Assembly (NCBI GenBank): GCA_028554795.2
Contig: CM068829.1
Location: forward strand, 132,519,325-132,583,324
Reading direction: 5' to 3'
DNA: 64,000 nucleotides
Origin: Sinohyriopsis cumingii
Lineage: Eukaryota > Mollusca > Bivalvia > Unionida > Unionidae
This document shows, in pieces, positions 8,041 to 17,360 of the stretch. The notes beneath the pieces were generated by a model. That model made no database searches. It was not told the DNA's origin and worked only from the letters and a program-made list of their open reading frames with translations. A program made the translations under genes and the position numbers. The number at the start of each line of letters is the position of its first letter. The first letter of the stretch is position 1.

Positions 8041-8963
8041 GTATCTTCGGGTATTATTTGTAATTCTTCCTTGGTAAATCCGCGTTGTGGCGCTAACGAA
8101 TCTAGGATATAAATAGCTGGTCTTCCTGACGATCTTGTTACGGCGGATATTTTATGTGTTGTAACGCTCCAGTTTGGATCGGTTGCTCTTTTTCTGCCTC
8201 CTTCAGCTTCGCCCTCTTTGTACAAATACCTGACCGTGACACTACCTAGTACAGGCTGAATCGTGGAATCTCGCTTTAGGGGTATATTCGATTTTGTAAT
8301 TGCAATTGCGGGTTTCATTGCTATTGTTCGAGTTACTTCGTTATTTAGCGCGTTAATCACATGAGGCAATCTTGATACCCAATCGTGAGATCGATTATTC
8401 TGAATAAATTCACGCGCGTACTGGTATCCGAATAATCGTTCTGCAAGCGTTTTATTGAATCTTTCGACGATAGCTTGATTGTGATGAACACCTACAATAC
8501 CGCGACGGATTTTAACATTATTCTTTTTCATCAGTGAAGTAACCGCGCCAAGAAATTCTCGACCTGTATCAACCTGGAGAAGCTTCGGCCATGTCAACGG
8601 GGATCGGGAATAAATTTCGTTAAACGCCTTAGCGATTTCCGTTGCTGTTTTATTCGATAATGGCTCGGCTTCTTTGTACCTGCTAGCGATATCAACGACT
8701 GTCAGGACATATTTATATGTGACTCCATTGACGGTATCGTAAGGAAGAAACATAAGATCAGCCTGATGGACCTCATTAGGAACACTGACGGTGAAACTTG
8801 CATATGGTATTTTCTTAGGCGGAGGAAGATATATTTGCCAAATTGCCTGTTTCGATAACCACGATTCAGCGGTGGATTGTTTTACTTTAGCGGCTTTAGC
8901 GAGTTTGGCAATTGCTGATTTTCCTCGCCAGAATCCTCGCGGAGAATAATATATCTGCTCCAT
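8013..8963 (-). CDS. Retroviral-type DDE integrase (element A)
   Basis: A 316-residue rve-family integrase as found in Polintons/adintoviruses, expected to join element ends to host DNA. A helix-turn-helix-like N-terminus (about 16-40) precedes the catalytic core. Likely catalytic residues are Asp69 (HQADLMF), Asp132 (QVDTGREF) and Glu167 (AIVERFNKTL). The HNQAIVERFN block is the typical integrase signature. A C-terminal basic, beta-rich segment (about 250-316) may bind DNA or chromatin. The gene runs against the replicase with a 28-base overlap of 3' ends and starts 2 bases after the stop of the PLA2 frame. All catalytic residues are intact. Confidence 0.9.
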   Translation of the reverse strand: MEQIYYSPRGFWRGKSAIAKLAKAAKVKQSTAESWLSKQAIWQIYLPPPKKIPYASFTVSVPNEVHQADLMFLPYDTVNGVTYKYVLTVVDIASRYKEAEPLSNKTATEIAKAFNEIYSRSPLTWPKLLQVDTGREFLGAVTSLMKKNNVKIRRGIVGVHHNQAIVERFNKTLAERLFGYQYAREFIQNNRSHDWVSRLPHVINALNNEVTRTIAMKPAIAITKSNIPLKRDSTIQPVLGSVTVRYLYKEGEAEGGRKRATDPNWSVTTHKISAVTRSSGRPAIYILDSLAPQRGFTKEELQIIPEDTQLPPASLM

Positions 8964-8965
8964 TA

Positions 8966-9301
8966 TTATTTACCAGCGCCGAGTACTAATTTACCTTTCA
9001 TTGCGCCTTTTATCAACCAAGTTGCCAATTTTTCTTTGAAACTTTTGTCAGGAATCGCGTTTAGTGCGTGAATTAGCCTGATATCAGCGAGATGCCTTTG
9101 TTGTAAATCTCCGCTGCGGTATGCGAGATCGTGGTAGTAACAAGCGCTATCGATGGCGTTTACTGGATCTTCACTTTGCTTTGGTTGGTTATAATCGTCG
9201 AGTCTGATATCGAGTCTTGTTCCAGGTCCACAGTAATTGTATCCTGGTAGATGCTTCTCTCCGGGATATTTCGCCCAAGGCGTTCCAGGTAGATTTGTCA
9301 A
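8966..9301 (-). CDS. Viral-type phospholipase A2 domain, no ATG of its own (element A)
   Basis: About 111 residues matching the secreted-PLA2-like domain seen in parvovirus VP1 and some Polinton/adintovirus proteins, where it helps the particle leave the endosome. The calcium-loop motif YCGPGTRL (about 23-30) and the catalytic block DSACYYHDLAY (His57/Asp58) are present. The first codon of the domain is TTG, and no in-frame ATG precedes the catalytic block. The frame continues upstream through GGDIAAS into the A9 run inside the zinc-finger gene, in the -1 frame relative to that gene. The zinc finger and PLA2 are therefore probably one protein, joined by frameshifting or separated by a 1-base change. 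Confidence 0.78.
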   Translation of the reverse strand: MTNLPGTPWAKYPGEKHLPGYNYCGPGTRLDIRLDDYNQPKQSEDPVNAIDSACYYHDLAYRSGDLQQRHLADIRLIHALNAIPDKSFKEKLATWLIKGAMKGKLVLGAGK

Positions 9302-9474
9302 GGAGGCGGCAATGTCTCCTCCGGTTCTTTTAGTTTTTTTTTAAAAAATCTGAACTTGCGTGTCTTGCAAACTTCGCATTCTCCTGCGATTGCATTTCTG
9401 TTGTTACGTGTGACGATTTCGATTGGATTTATCGTAGCTGTGTGAGTGCGACACTTAACACAATATAGATCCAT
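9298..9474 (-). CDS. DUF5679-type zinc finger, probable N-terminal part of PLA2 protein (element A)
   Basis: A 58-residue protein with two CxxC pairs (CVKC near residue 5, CEVC near residue 36) and a KNxR...AIxGxC pattern, typical of the small DUF5679 zinc ribbons of large DNA viruses and Polintons. It ends in a basic lysine run encoded by nine A (T9 on the + strand, 9334-9342) and a proline-rich tail. The ATG at 9474 is chosen because the open frame further upstream has only a GTG. The last four bases overlap the PLA2 frame. Shifting by -1 in the A9 run would join it to the PLA2 domain. Confidence 0.65.
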   Translation of the reverse strand: MDLYCVKCRTHTATINPIEIVTRNNRNAIAGECEVCKTRKFRFFKKKLKEPEETLPPP

Positions 9475-9487
9475 GTATTCTAGTAAC

Positions 9488-10138
9488 ATGAATGTAATTG
9501 ATTTTTCCGCCACAAAGCGACGCGAGCAAATAAAACATCACGCGGCATTACCAAATTCGATAAGAATGATAATCATTGGCTCGTCTGGTTCTGGAAAGAC
9601 ACAGTTGTTGCTAAATTTGATAATGAGATGGCTAAAATGGGATAAGTTGTATTTGGTTGCACCGTCCGTTGATGATCAGCGATGTTATCAGGTGTTAAAA
9701 GAATTTAGCGACAATACCGACGAAGGCACAATCGAATTTATCACAGACATTAATGAAGCTCCATCCGTGGAAAATTTAGATGGCGATGTTAATAATCTTG
9801 TTGTTTTCGATGATGTTATGCTAGACAAGCAAACCAACCCGGCTAGGATATTCTCGCGTGGCAGACACAAGAACACCGATGTTATTTACGTGACACAGCG
9901 ATACACGCAGATTCCCAAGGTGATCAGGGACAATTGTAATATTTTGTCAGTGTTCAATGGCGTTGACACTCACACGCTGAGAAATATTCATCAGACCTGG
10001 TGTAACGGCGACATGGACATAAACAAATTCAAAAATTTATTCAGCCGCGCTCAGGCAACACCGCATGGTTTTATCACGATCAATCTTCATGATCCGCGTA
10101 GTAGGTATCGAATCGGTCTCGATCAAATTTATTCATGA
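9488..10138 (+). CDS. A32-type genome-packaging ATPase (element A)
   Basis: A 216-residue FtsK/HerA-superfamily ATPase of the viral A32 type, which would pump the genome into capsids. Walker A is GSSGSGKT (31-38), Walker B is LVVFDD (Asp108/Asp109), and the downstream GRHKNTDVIYVTQRYTQIPK block is the family signature. The start at 9488 matches the only possible start in the element B copy; an in-frame ATG at 9473 would add five residues. It is divergent from the zinc-finger gene (13 bases between starts). It is the last gene of element A before the junction. Confidence 0.9.
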   Translation: MNVIDFSATKRREQIKHHAALPNSIRMIIIGSSGSGKTQLLLNLIMRWLKWDKLYLVAPSVDDQRCYQVLKEFSDNTDEGTIEFITDINEAPSVENLDGDVNNLVVFDDVMLDKQTNPARIFSRGRHKNTDVIYVTQRYTQIPKVIRDNCNILSVFNGVDTHTLRNIHQTWCNGDMDINKFKNLFSRAQATPHGFITINLHDPRSRYRIGLDQIYS

Positions 10139-10380
10139 AAACGCAGCCCAAAGATGCAAAATCACACTAACACAATAAAATATATCCAGACCCCCCCCCC
10201 CGAAAAATCTTCCTTTTTTCCTTGCTTGAATGCACACAAAAATTGCACTCGGCGGGGATTTTACGCAAATTAATTTTCGTAGGAAGGCTCAAAAGTGAAA
10301 TCTGAGGCTTCTACGGAGAAAGTTCTCGCAGGAAGGTTTATTTTGGCTGGAACGGCTGGTCTGTACAAATTCCCTGCTGC
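10139..10380. other. Junction between oppositely oriented elements A and B
   Basis: About 240 bases lie between the stop of the A ATPase and the point where homology to the B ATPase begins. They contain a C run at about 10,191-10,201 and no clear terminal inverted repeat or target-site duplication. A short minus-strand open frame (10,270-10,389), read in a different frame from the ATPase, ends in FEPSYEN; its origin is unknown. This is where the termini of one or both elements should lie. Confidence 0.5.
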
Positions 10381-10911
10381 TCCAAGTCTGATGAATATTC
10401 CGTAACGTGTGAGTATCAACTCTGTTAAACACAGCAAGAATATTACAATTATCCCTGATTACTTTAGGAATTTGTGTATACCGCTGGGTTACATAAATCA
10501 CATCAGTGTTTTTATGTCTACCTCGAGAAAATATTCTAGTTGGATTGGACTGTTTGTCCAGCATTACATCATCGTACACGACTAAATTGTTAATAAACCC
10601 ATCAATGGAATCAACACACGGGGCTACATCGATATCAGTGATAAATTCAACAACATCGTATCCGTTTTCATTTAACGATTTTGCATTTTCATTAAAATCC
10701 TTTAGTACATCATAGCACCGCTGGTCATCTACAGATGGAGTTACCAAATACAACTTATACCATTTTAACTATCTCATTATCAAATTAAGTCACAGTTGTG
10801 TCTTGCCACTTCCAGATGGTCCTATAATAATCATACGAACAGAATTTGGTAGTGCAGCATGATGCTTGACTGGCTCTTGTTTTCTTGTTGCAGAAAAATC
10901 AATTGCATTCA
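10381..10911 (-). pseudogene. Packaging ATPase remnant (element B)
   Basis: A degraded homologue of the A32-type ATPase starting at the ATG at 10,911. Walker A (GPSGSGKT) is followed within a few codons by a TGA and a TAG. Walker B (LVVYDD) and the GRHKNTDVIYVTQ block are preserved. Homology stops abruptly after HQTW at about 10,381, so the last 50 or so residues are missing. The block between the stops and the break is very similar to the A copy at protein level but clearly different in DNA. Confidence 0.85.
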
Positions 10912-10930
10912 TGATATATATAAAAAGAAT

Positions 10931-11086
10931 ATGGATTTATATTATGTGAAATGCAGGGCGCGTACGCCAACAAATGATCTAACAACTATTACAACAAAAA
11001 ATAACAGATCGGCGGTTACAGGTAAGTGTGTACGATGCGGTACAAAAAAAAATTCAAATTTATTCCCGCACAGTCAAAGTAGGTGA
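10931..11086 (+). pseudogene. DUF5679-type zinc finger remnant (element B)
   Basis: A homologue of the element A zinc finger. The first CxxC pair is damaged (YVKC in place of CVKC), while the second pair (CVRC) remains. The frame shifts in an A-rich stretch just after the second pair, giving an unrelated tail. A GDIAAK-coding segment downstream matches GDIAAS of element A in another frame, supporting a former fusion to the PLA2 domain. Confidence 0.65.
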
Positions 11087-11100
11087 TATTGCAGCAAAAA

Positions 11101-11440
11101 TTAACAAAGTTACCAGAAACTCCGTGGGCTAAATACCCAGGAAAAAAAAAAACATCTCCCAGGATATAATTACTGTGGCCCTGGAACCCGACTTGATATC
11201 AGACTTGACAACCAAGACCAACCAAAACCAGGTGAGTATCCGATAAACGCTATTGATAAAGCGTGTCATGCTCATGATGTAACTTATAAAAGTAAAGATC
11301 TGCAGCACAGGCACATAGCAGATGTAAAATTAATTCACGCGCTAAATTCCGATACAAATAAAACTTTCAAGGAATCATTGGCTAATTGGTTAGTAAGATC
11401 CGCAATGAAAGGTAAATTAGCGCTAGGTGCTGGTAATTAA
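11101..11440 (+). pseudogene. PLA2 domain remnant (element B)
   Basis: A homologue of the viral PLA2 domain. A frameshift lies in an A-rich run near 11,142-11,153. Downstream the YCGPGTRLD calcium loop and KACHAHDVTY with the catalytic His-Asp pair are still readable. The frame ends at TAA 11,438-11,440, seven bases before the integrase remnant. There is no ATG in front of the domain, as in element A. Confidence 0.7.
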
Positions 11441-11446
11441 TTATAA

Positions 11447-12417
11447 ATGGAATCGATTTATTATTCCCCAAGAGGATACAGGAAGGGTAACGCAGCGATT
11501 AGTAAACTTGCCGAAGCAGCAAAGGTTACACGTGTTACTGCTAAAAAATGGTTATCCAAACAGGCAATATTGCTAATTTAGCTACCACCGCCTAAAAAAA
11601 TTCACTTTGCACATTTTGATGTCAGCGTTCCTAATGAAGTTCATCAGGCTGATATTTTATTTTTACCACATGATACCATTACAATTGGTAGACGTCAAAT
11701 GACATACAAATACGCGTTAACTGTCGTTGATGTTGCAAATAGATGAAAAGAAGCAGAGCCGTTGTCAGCAAAGACAGCAACTGAAGTAGCTTCTGCGTTT
11801 AAACGAATTTATCAAAGTGGACCCTTGAAATGGCCACATTGTTACAAGTTGATCCTGGCAAAGAATTTCAGGGTGTAGTATCATCGTTGATGAAGCAACA
11901 TAATGTCACCATTAGACGAGGACATACTGCAATTCATCGTGATCAGGCAATTGTTGAACGATTTAATCGAACACTTGCTGACCGGTTATTTGGATATCAG
12001 TACGCGAAGGAATTCATTCAAGACCAGAGATCACACGAATGGGTTGCAAGATTACCAAATGTGATAGCCGCGCTAAATAATGAAGTAACTCGAACAACCA
12101 ACATGAAACCCATTAGCGCAGTCACACAAAAAAAACCCATATACTCGTACAACGACGTGATTTTTCAGCGCAGCCAGTGCTGGGTAATGACACTGTAAGA
12201 TATTTATATGAGCCCGGGGAACTTGAAGGTGGTAAAAAAAAGAGCAACTGATCCTATTTGGAGCATCACAACACACAATATATCTAACATAACAAGATCC
12301 TCGGGTAGACCTGCAATCTACAGACTGGATTCAACTGCTCCTCATCGTGGATTTACACGGGAACAATTACAAGAAATTCCTGAAGACACTCAATTACCAA
12401 CGCGATCACTTAACTAG
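11447..12417 (+). pseudogene. Integrase remnant (element B)
   Basis: A homologue of the element A DDE integrase, almost full length but with in-frame stops (for example after AILLI near 11,580 and after VANR near 11,745) and frameshifts near 11,835 and 12,125-12,230. All three catalytic blocks (VHQAD, QVDPGKEF, AIVERFNRTL) remain recognisable across frames. The 3' end converges on and overlaps the end of the B replicase/HNH tail by 8 bases. Confidence 0.85.
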
Positions 12418-12610
12418 CACCCCTGCATCGATTACATTCAAGACAGGTCAGCATCACATTTTCTCCTGTATGACCGCGGCTGTCCACGGTAAATTGTTTT
12501 GGATTATTGCTCGAGTACTGCCATAACATTATACAGTTACAACTTGCACAATGATTATTCTGCTGTTGTTTCAGCGAGTTAATAAATTCAACGTCGAGAT
12601 CAAAGTCGCG
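12410..12610 (-). pseudogene. HNH-like zinc domain at the end of B replicase (absent from A)
   Basis: About 66 residues in one frame, shifted by an A8 run from the helicase frame. The segment has CASC, FTVDSRGHTGEN and LTCLECN. This spacing is that of HNH-type nuclease folds with structural zinc (CxxC...D...H...N...CxxCN), although the stretch after the first Asp looks shortened. The stop at 12,410 overlaps the integrase end, as the replicase end does in element A. It is either a lost C-terminal domain of the replicase or a separate small gene. Confidence 0.6.
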
Positions 12611-13582
12611 TTTTTTTTATTTTGACACTTTGTTTATAACTAGCTATTATTTTTTCTTATTATATCGTTGTCAATAATATCATTGATCACTGACTCGTCC
12701 AAGACAATTCTCCGCAAATGAGAAATTCTTCTAACTCGAGACACTGCGAGATAAACCAAGTTTGACCATTCGATACGATCATCAACCATCCAAACAACTG
12801 TATCAGTAATAGTTAATCCTTGAGATGAGTGAATCGTCATTGCGTATCCTAGCGTCCACGGAGATTTATCCAACGATAACGCATCTTCAACAACATTGAC
12901 ATCAACTGCGACAATATCATTTAATACGAGATTCTGTTTCCTTGACTCTGTCAAGGATCCTCGTATATCAACGTCGATATTCTTGTCGATAACACAGCGG
13001 CACTGGCAATGTTGGAAATTTTTCCTTGTGTAACTGAAACAACCGCTGTTGAAGTGTGTCTCTATCTTTCTACTTGCCACTATCAAATCATCCGGTCTCC
13101 ACGTATCTCAAAAGTCATTCAAGTAAGTTTCTGGAATTATTTTACGCGCTATTTCACACTGAATTTTGTTCGGTTGTAGTCTGATTAATTTCTTGAACTC
13201 GTTTAATTCTGCATCAAGAGATCAATAATCATCAGTTATCTCCGAGTAATAATCAACAAAATTCTTCAACCAATCGTGTGGAGATGGCCCAACAAACGGA
13301 GGTGGTTGACCGTGATCGCCGCACATTATCACACCTGTATTTTTCAATAACAACCAATCAAGAAATGTTTTTAATATTTCCAACGACACGGTACACTCTT
13401 CACCCCAAATTATGATCTTTGGAACATATTTCTCTCCCATTCGATCAGAAGTCCATGTACCGCCGCTGTATTTGAAAAACCCGTGATAAGTACAAGAATT
13501 AACTCCTCGTTGTTTCATCTCCCTATTCAATACAACATAACTGAACATTTTCGAGGAACTCAGCGCGTGTTGATCTCCATGA

Positions 13583-13584
<2 letters not shown>

Positions 13585-13613
<29 letters not shown>
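13585..13613. repeat. CT/GA microsatellite inside B replicase remnant
   Basis: An uninterrupted CT run that expands an original ARERN-coding stretch into repeated Arg-Glu codons on the minus strand. It lies about 50-60 bases from the internal deletion point. Confidence 0.9.
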
Positions 13614-13616
<3 letters not shown>

Positions 13617-14683
13617 GTGGGCAGCAACTGACGGGACTGTAAAACAATTAGTTAATAATTGCTCAGTATTTTCTGAATATCTTTTCGCGAGTTTTCTCAT
13701 TGCGAGTTGGAGAGATTCTTTATGATATAAATCGCCATTTGGTCTTACAAATTGATCGTATTCTCCATCTTCGGAACTCTTAAACAACCACACTGACGGG
13801 ATCATTTTTACTTATCTGGCTAATAAAATCAAACATTCCACTGGAGTAAAATTTCACAAAACAATCTCGTGGAAATATTGTTACTGCCTTAGTCAAGCGT
13901 GAGCGTTATGATCAATAATTTCAATTGGCGTCCCTCTCGATTTATTCGGCGATTCATATAAGAACTCTTCGATTAACGTTTTTACAGTTATTGGAAATTT
14001 TAATTTACTTGATAACTAAGCGACATCGTTTATTGACGCTCCGGTATCCTTGACCGATTCAGTCCACTTGGTTATTTTGTCACGTCGCAGATCAGTTAAA
14101 CCGTTTCCATGCTTCGCATTTGTAAAATATTCCATTACTCGTTCGGCTACACAATTTAACGATGAAAATCTCATCGGGGCAAGATCATTAATGTTAGGTC
14201 TATCATTTAGTTGATAAATTCCATAAACAATCGCGGTCACAGGATACGATCGAGCGTAATATGGTCTGTCAATCCCAGTTAATATTTCTGGTTTGGAATC
14301 TTTACTTAACATAGCAGTTTTTCCATTAGCAAGGACAGGATCACGTTTGTCACGGATAATCCACGAATCGGAATCTGCTTGCACAATAAACTGTATTCTG
14401 AAAAGACATTTCTGATGAAGTAATAGATAATCGTTTTCGCACGTGCATCGTTCATTGTAGCATCAATGACACAGTCCTTGGCAGAGTCATCACGTACAAT
14501 TTTGAATGTCGACCACGTGTGAGATGCACCATCATCACGAAATTCTTTTTTGGCATCCCTGATAATATCAATCAGATCAGTCAGATCTCGCCTCCGCAAG
14601 TCAGGAGTTAGCCTGTCAAGATCAAAATCTTGAAGCTTTCCAAGGCTTGATTGCAGATAATCTCTCAAACTCATCTATAATAT

Positions 14684-14695
14684 ATTTCAGACAAG
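14684..14695 (-). promoter_or_regulatory. ACTTGTCTGAAA motif upstream of B replicase
   Basis: On the minus strand ACTTGTCTGAAA ends 9 bases before the replicase ATG at 14,674, preceded by ATTTAAAT. It matches the motif before the element A replicase, with two base changes. Confidence 0.35.
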
Positions 14696-14734
14696 TATTT
14701 AAATAAAAATATTATATATAACGAAGCAGTGTAA

Positions 14735-14990
14735 ATGGCTTATGATATGATCCGTAACTCCATGTGGCAAATCATGTGTAAACGAATTCAGCGGACAACA
14801 TTCACAATGTGTTCATAATGGTAGTTTAGACCCAAAGCCTTGTCTACGGTGTGGTGTCGGAGTGCGAGGACAAACACAGCTATGTGTGCACGCGGTGGTA
14901 AACGGTATAGAGAACTGAAGCGTTATTATGACAAAAAAATAATGACAGTGACAGAGCTATAAAGTGTGTAGAAGATTATCTAACTAAGTT
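14735..14990 (+). pseudogene. Cys-rich protein remnant (element B)
   Basis: A homologue of the element A Cys-rich gene, readable across at least two frames. CGKSC, PCLRCG and RYRELKRYYDKK match the A protein. Frameshifts occur before the first and after the third Cys pair. It keeps the divergent arrangement with the replicase remnant. Confidence 0.7.
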
Positions 14991-15005
14991 TTCAGACAAA
15001 TTATA

Positions 15006-15017
15006 ATTTAGACAAAT
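15006..15017 (+). promoter_or_regulatory. ATTTAGACAAAT motif upstream of B HNH remnant
   Basis: ATTTAGACAAAT lies 13 bases before the ATG at 15,031. It corresponds to the motif before the element A HNH gene. A second, similar TTTTCAGACAAAT lies just upstream. Confidence 0.35.
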
Positions 15018-15030
15018 ACATTATTTATAA

Positions 15031-15470
15031 ATGGATAAAAAGAATTTGTCAGACATCCTATCATTAAGAATTATAAAGCGTCTCGTGATGGTGTAGTTAG
15101 ACACTGTCAGCGGGAAAAAATAGTTGATGTTGTTAATAATGCTGGTTATCTAAGGTTCAGCGCTGGGAATAAAATGTATCTTTGTCATCGTTTCGTATTC
15201 GAATGTTTCTTTGGGGTGATCAAAGACAATCTTGTGATGGATCAAACTGACACAAACCCTCGGAACAATTCCCTATACAACCTTCAAGCTGTTACACAGG
15301 GTGAGAATTCTGCACGAGGAGGGACTGGTAAATATAAAACAATTGGAATGAATTCAGCTGGCAAATATTTTGATATCTGCATGCCTTCAGTACGACAAGT
15401 CGCAAAAAATATATATAAATCAGCATTCTCAAAGAAATATAACCAAAAAATTATTTTCGAATATCATTAA
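15031..15470 (+). pseudogene. HNH endonuclease remnant (element B)
   Basis: A homologue of the NUMOD4-HNH gene with a frameshift in the first 30 codons and an internal deletion in the NUMOD1 region. From about 15,174 the frame is open through LCHRFVFECFFG, LVMDQTD and NLQAVTQGEN. The likely catalytic His of DHID is Gln here, so it would be inactive even without the frameshift. Confidence 0.8.
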
Positions 15471-15940
15471 CAGAGATAACCATGTAGCATTTACTAACTA
15501 CTTATTTATTTTATTTTGTCAAAAATTCCTCTTTACATACTACTTCTTTCCGACTTGAAACAAGGGAGATAATTCTGTAACGTAGCTCTCCATAGTTGTA
15601 GTCGTAATTAATTAATTAACTATCTACGTCGTAATTAATTAATTAACCATCTACGTCGTAATTAATAACATAAAAGGATATTTATGGTTTCTAACTTACA
15701 AACAGAAAAAATAACTGCGGTTACACACTGCACAACAGTGAGTTATTTTTAGATCCGTTGCAGAAATATACAGTGTATTTTTTCGGTTATTCGATGAAAC
15801 AGTCGGGTATATATTTTTTCGACTAATGTAACTGTTATTTTATCAGTGCAGAAATTAGTGATTTTACTTAGTACTGTCTGTATTACACTTTCCATAGGGT
15901 AACTGCATAATAATTTTTAAATCATATACCAGTAGATTGG
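15471..15940. repeat. 27-bp tandem repeat and AT-rich insertion
   Basis: Bases 15,601-15,668 hold two and a half copies of a 27-bp unit rich in TTAATTAATTAA. The rest has no recognisable gene. In element A the HNH and small helical genes are 24 bases apart, so this stretch plus the following SINE is inserted or expanded sequence. Confidence 0.7.
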
Positions 15941-15941
15941 A

Positions 15942-16255
15942 ACCATGGCGCAGTGGTAGAGTGGCTGATTCTCGTTCTGGGGGTCAGTGGTTCGAATCTC
16001 GCAACGGGCATATTGTCGACGGTACCGATAATAGGGTTTTCTATATAGTGGGGGCGCCAGCACGCCCGTGTAATCTCTCATCACGTCAAATACGTGGTGA
16101 GTGAGTTTTGCACTACATCGGGATTTGATCGGGGGGGGGGGGGTATAAGCGCGCTGAATGTTCTAACATTGTTTCGCTGGGGCGCCCCAAAATAAACAGT
16201 AGCGTGGATGCATAAGTTCTAAGTCACATGAGCACCCACAAAAAAAAGATTCAGA
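15942..16255 (+). mobile_element. tRNA-derived SINE inserted in element B
   Basis: A tRNA-like head has a box A (TGGCGCAGTGG, about 15,946-15,956) and a box B (GGTTCGAATC, about 15,989-15,998). It is followed by a non-tRNA body with a G run at about 16,129-16,143 and an A-rich tail. It lies between the HNH and small helical remnants. Its family is not assigned and differs from the other SINEs in the window. Confidence 0.65.
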
Positions 16256-16370
16256 AAGAAAAAACAAACAAAAGTGTCAAACAAAGACAAATATCTCCTA
16301 AGAAAGGAGACCGCTCATCATGCTACTGTTTATTTTTGGTCTAAAATTTGTTTCTTTTAAATATATAATA

Positions 16371-16829
16371 TTTATATACAATGAAAATATCAATGATGTT
16401 ATTTCTGCTATTAAAAAATTAGAACTCGACGACATAAATATATCCGATGAACTAAATCCTGAAAAAATTATTTCTGATTTTAAAAAGTTGCAAGAAGCTA
16501 AAGACGAGGGAAGATATATTTTACCGTCTCAATATAGATTTATAAAGAAGATTCAGACGGCTATGTGTTAATCACTAGCCACAGTAGAAGAAACGCGGAT
16601 AAAAGAATATGTCAGTCTCTCTCGTGCAATCGAAAAAATTAGGTCAGAATTATCTCGTGAATATGAAGCAAAGAAGATAATTAATTCTCGTGTGAGGCAA
16701 CTAAAAAAATTATGTCAGATCGTGAAACGATCAAAAACGAAAGTTAGACTCCTTGATGAAATCAAGGATTTTATCAAGGATGAAATCAAGGACGTGGAAA
16801 TGAAAGTGAAAGTGAAAGTATGTCCCTGA
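16371..16829 (+). pseudogene. Small helical protein remnant (element B)
   Basis: A homologue of the 124-residue element A gene. ENINDVISAI, LPSQYRFIKKIQ and SRVRQLKKL match. The initiating Met is lost, and a single CAA-to-TAA type change creates a stop after TAMC at 16,569-16,571; otherwise the frame is open. The C-terminus is extended by short EIKD and VKVK repeats. Confidence 0.75.
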
Positions 16830-16904
16830 CTGTTAGGAGAATTATGTTTTTCCTCCACCACTGACAGATTTCAGTAATTTTTTTGTTGTGTTTTTCACTG
16901 AAAT

Positions 16905-17360
16905 GTTAGATTTGTACGATTTTTACTACATAAATACCCTTCAGAATTAGCAAATATGTTGCCGTGGGTGAGTTTTACTAGTAAACACCTTATCAGAATT
17001 AGCAAATCGAATAATTTCCATGATTTTTACTAGTAAACACCCTATCAGAATTAGCAAATCGAATGATTTCCATGATTTTTACTAGTAAACACCCTCTCAG
17101 AATTAGCAAATCAGTCGATGTGCACAAAATATATATAAATAAAATATTTTTACTGTTGCCCATACACAAAAATAAAATTGTTATACTTTTTTGTGAAATC
17201 AGTCGATTTACACCATTTTGCCTACCTAAATACCCTTCAACGTTGAGAAATCCGACGATGTGCACGATTTTGACTACCTAATACCCTTCAGAATTGTGAA
17301 ATCAATCGATTTGCACGACTTTGACTACATAAATACCCTTCAACGTTGAGAAATTCGACA
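16905..17360. repeat. Degenerate tandem repeat, about 55-bp unit
   Basis: Seven or eight imperfect units contain TACTAGTAAACACCCTATCAG or TACCTAAATACCCTTCA, followed by GAATTAGCAAATC- or GTTGAGAAATC-like segments. The central units (about 16,970-17,110) are nearly identical. It lies between converging gene remnants where element A has only a 109-base gap. Confidence 0.75.

Larger units (their letters stand above)
12410..14674 (-). pseudogene. Replicase remnant with deleted polymerase core (element B)
   Basis: The N-terminal region (from the ATG at 14,674) and the segment ending in TVPSVAAHA align with element A residues 1 to about 350. The sequence then jumps to the helicase near A residue 705 (REMKQRG). 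Polymerase motifs A and C and Walker A are therefore gone. A GA/CT microsatellite (13,585-13,613) lies about 50-60 bases from the jump. Helicase motif III (MCGDHGQ), motif V (TIHSSQG) and motif VI (YLAVSRVRR) remain, with several frameshifts and stops. After the helicase a further HNH-like tail continues to 12,410. Confidence 0.85.

Noticed and set aside
9446-9487. Longer N-terminus for the packaging ATPase
   Set aside because: The upstream codon is GTG and the region is not conserved in B, where only the later ATG is possible.
16905-17360. Possible CRISPR-like array
   Set aside because: The units are imperfect and grade into each other, with no constant repeat and unique spacer structure, and the locus is in animal DNA with no cas genes.
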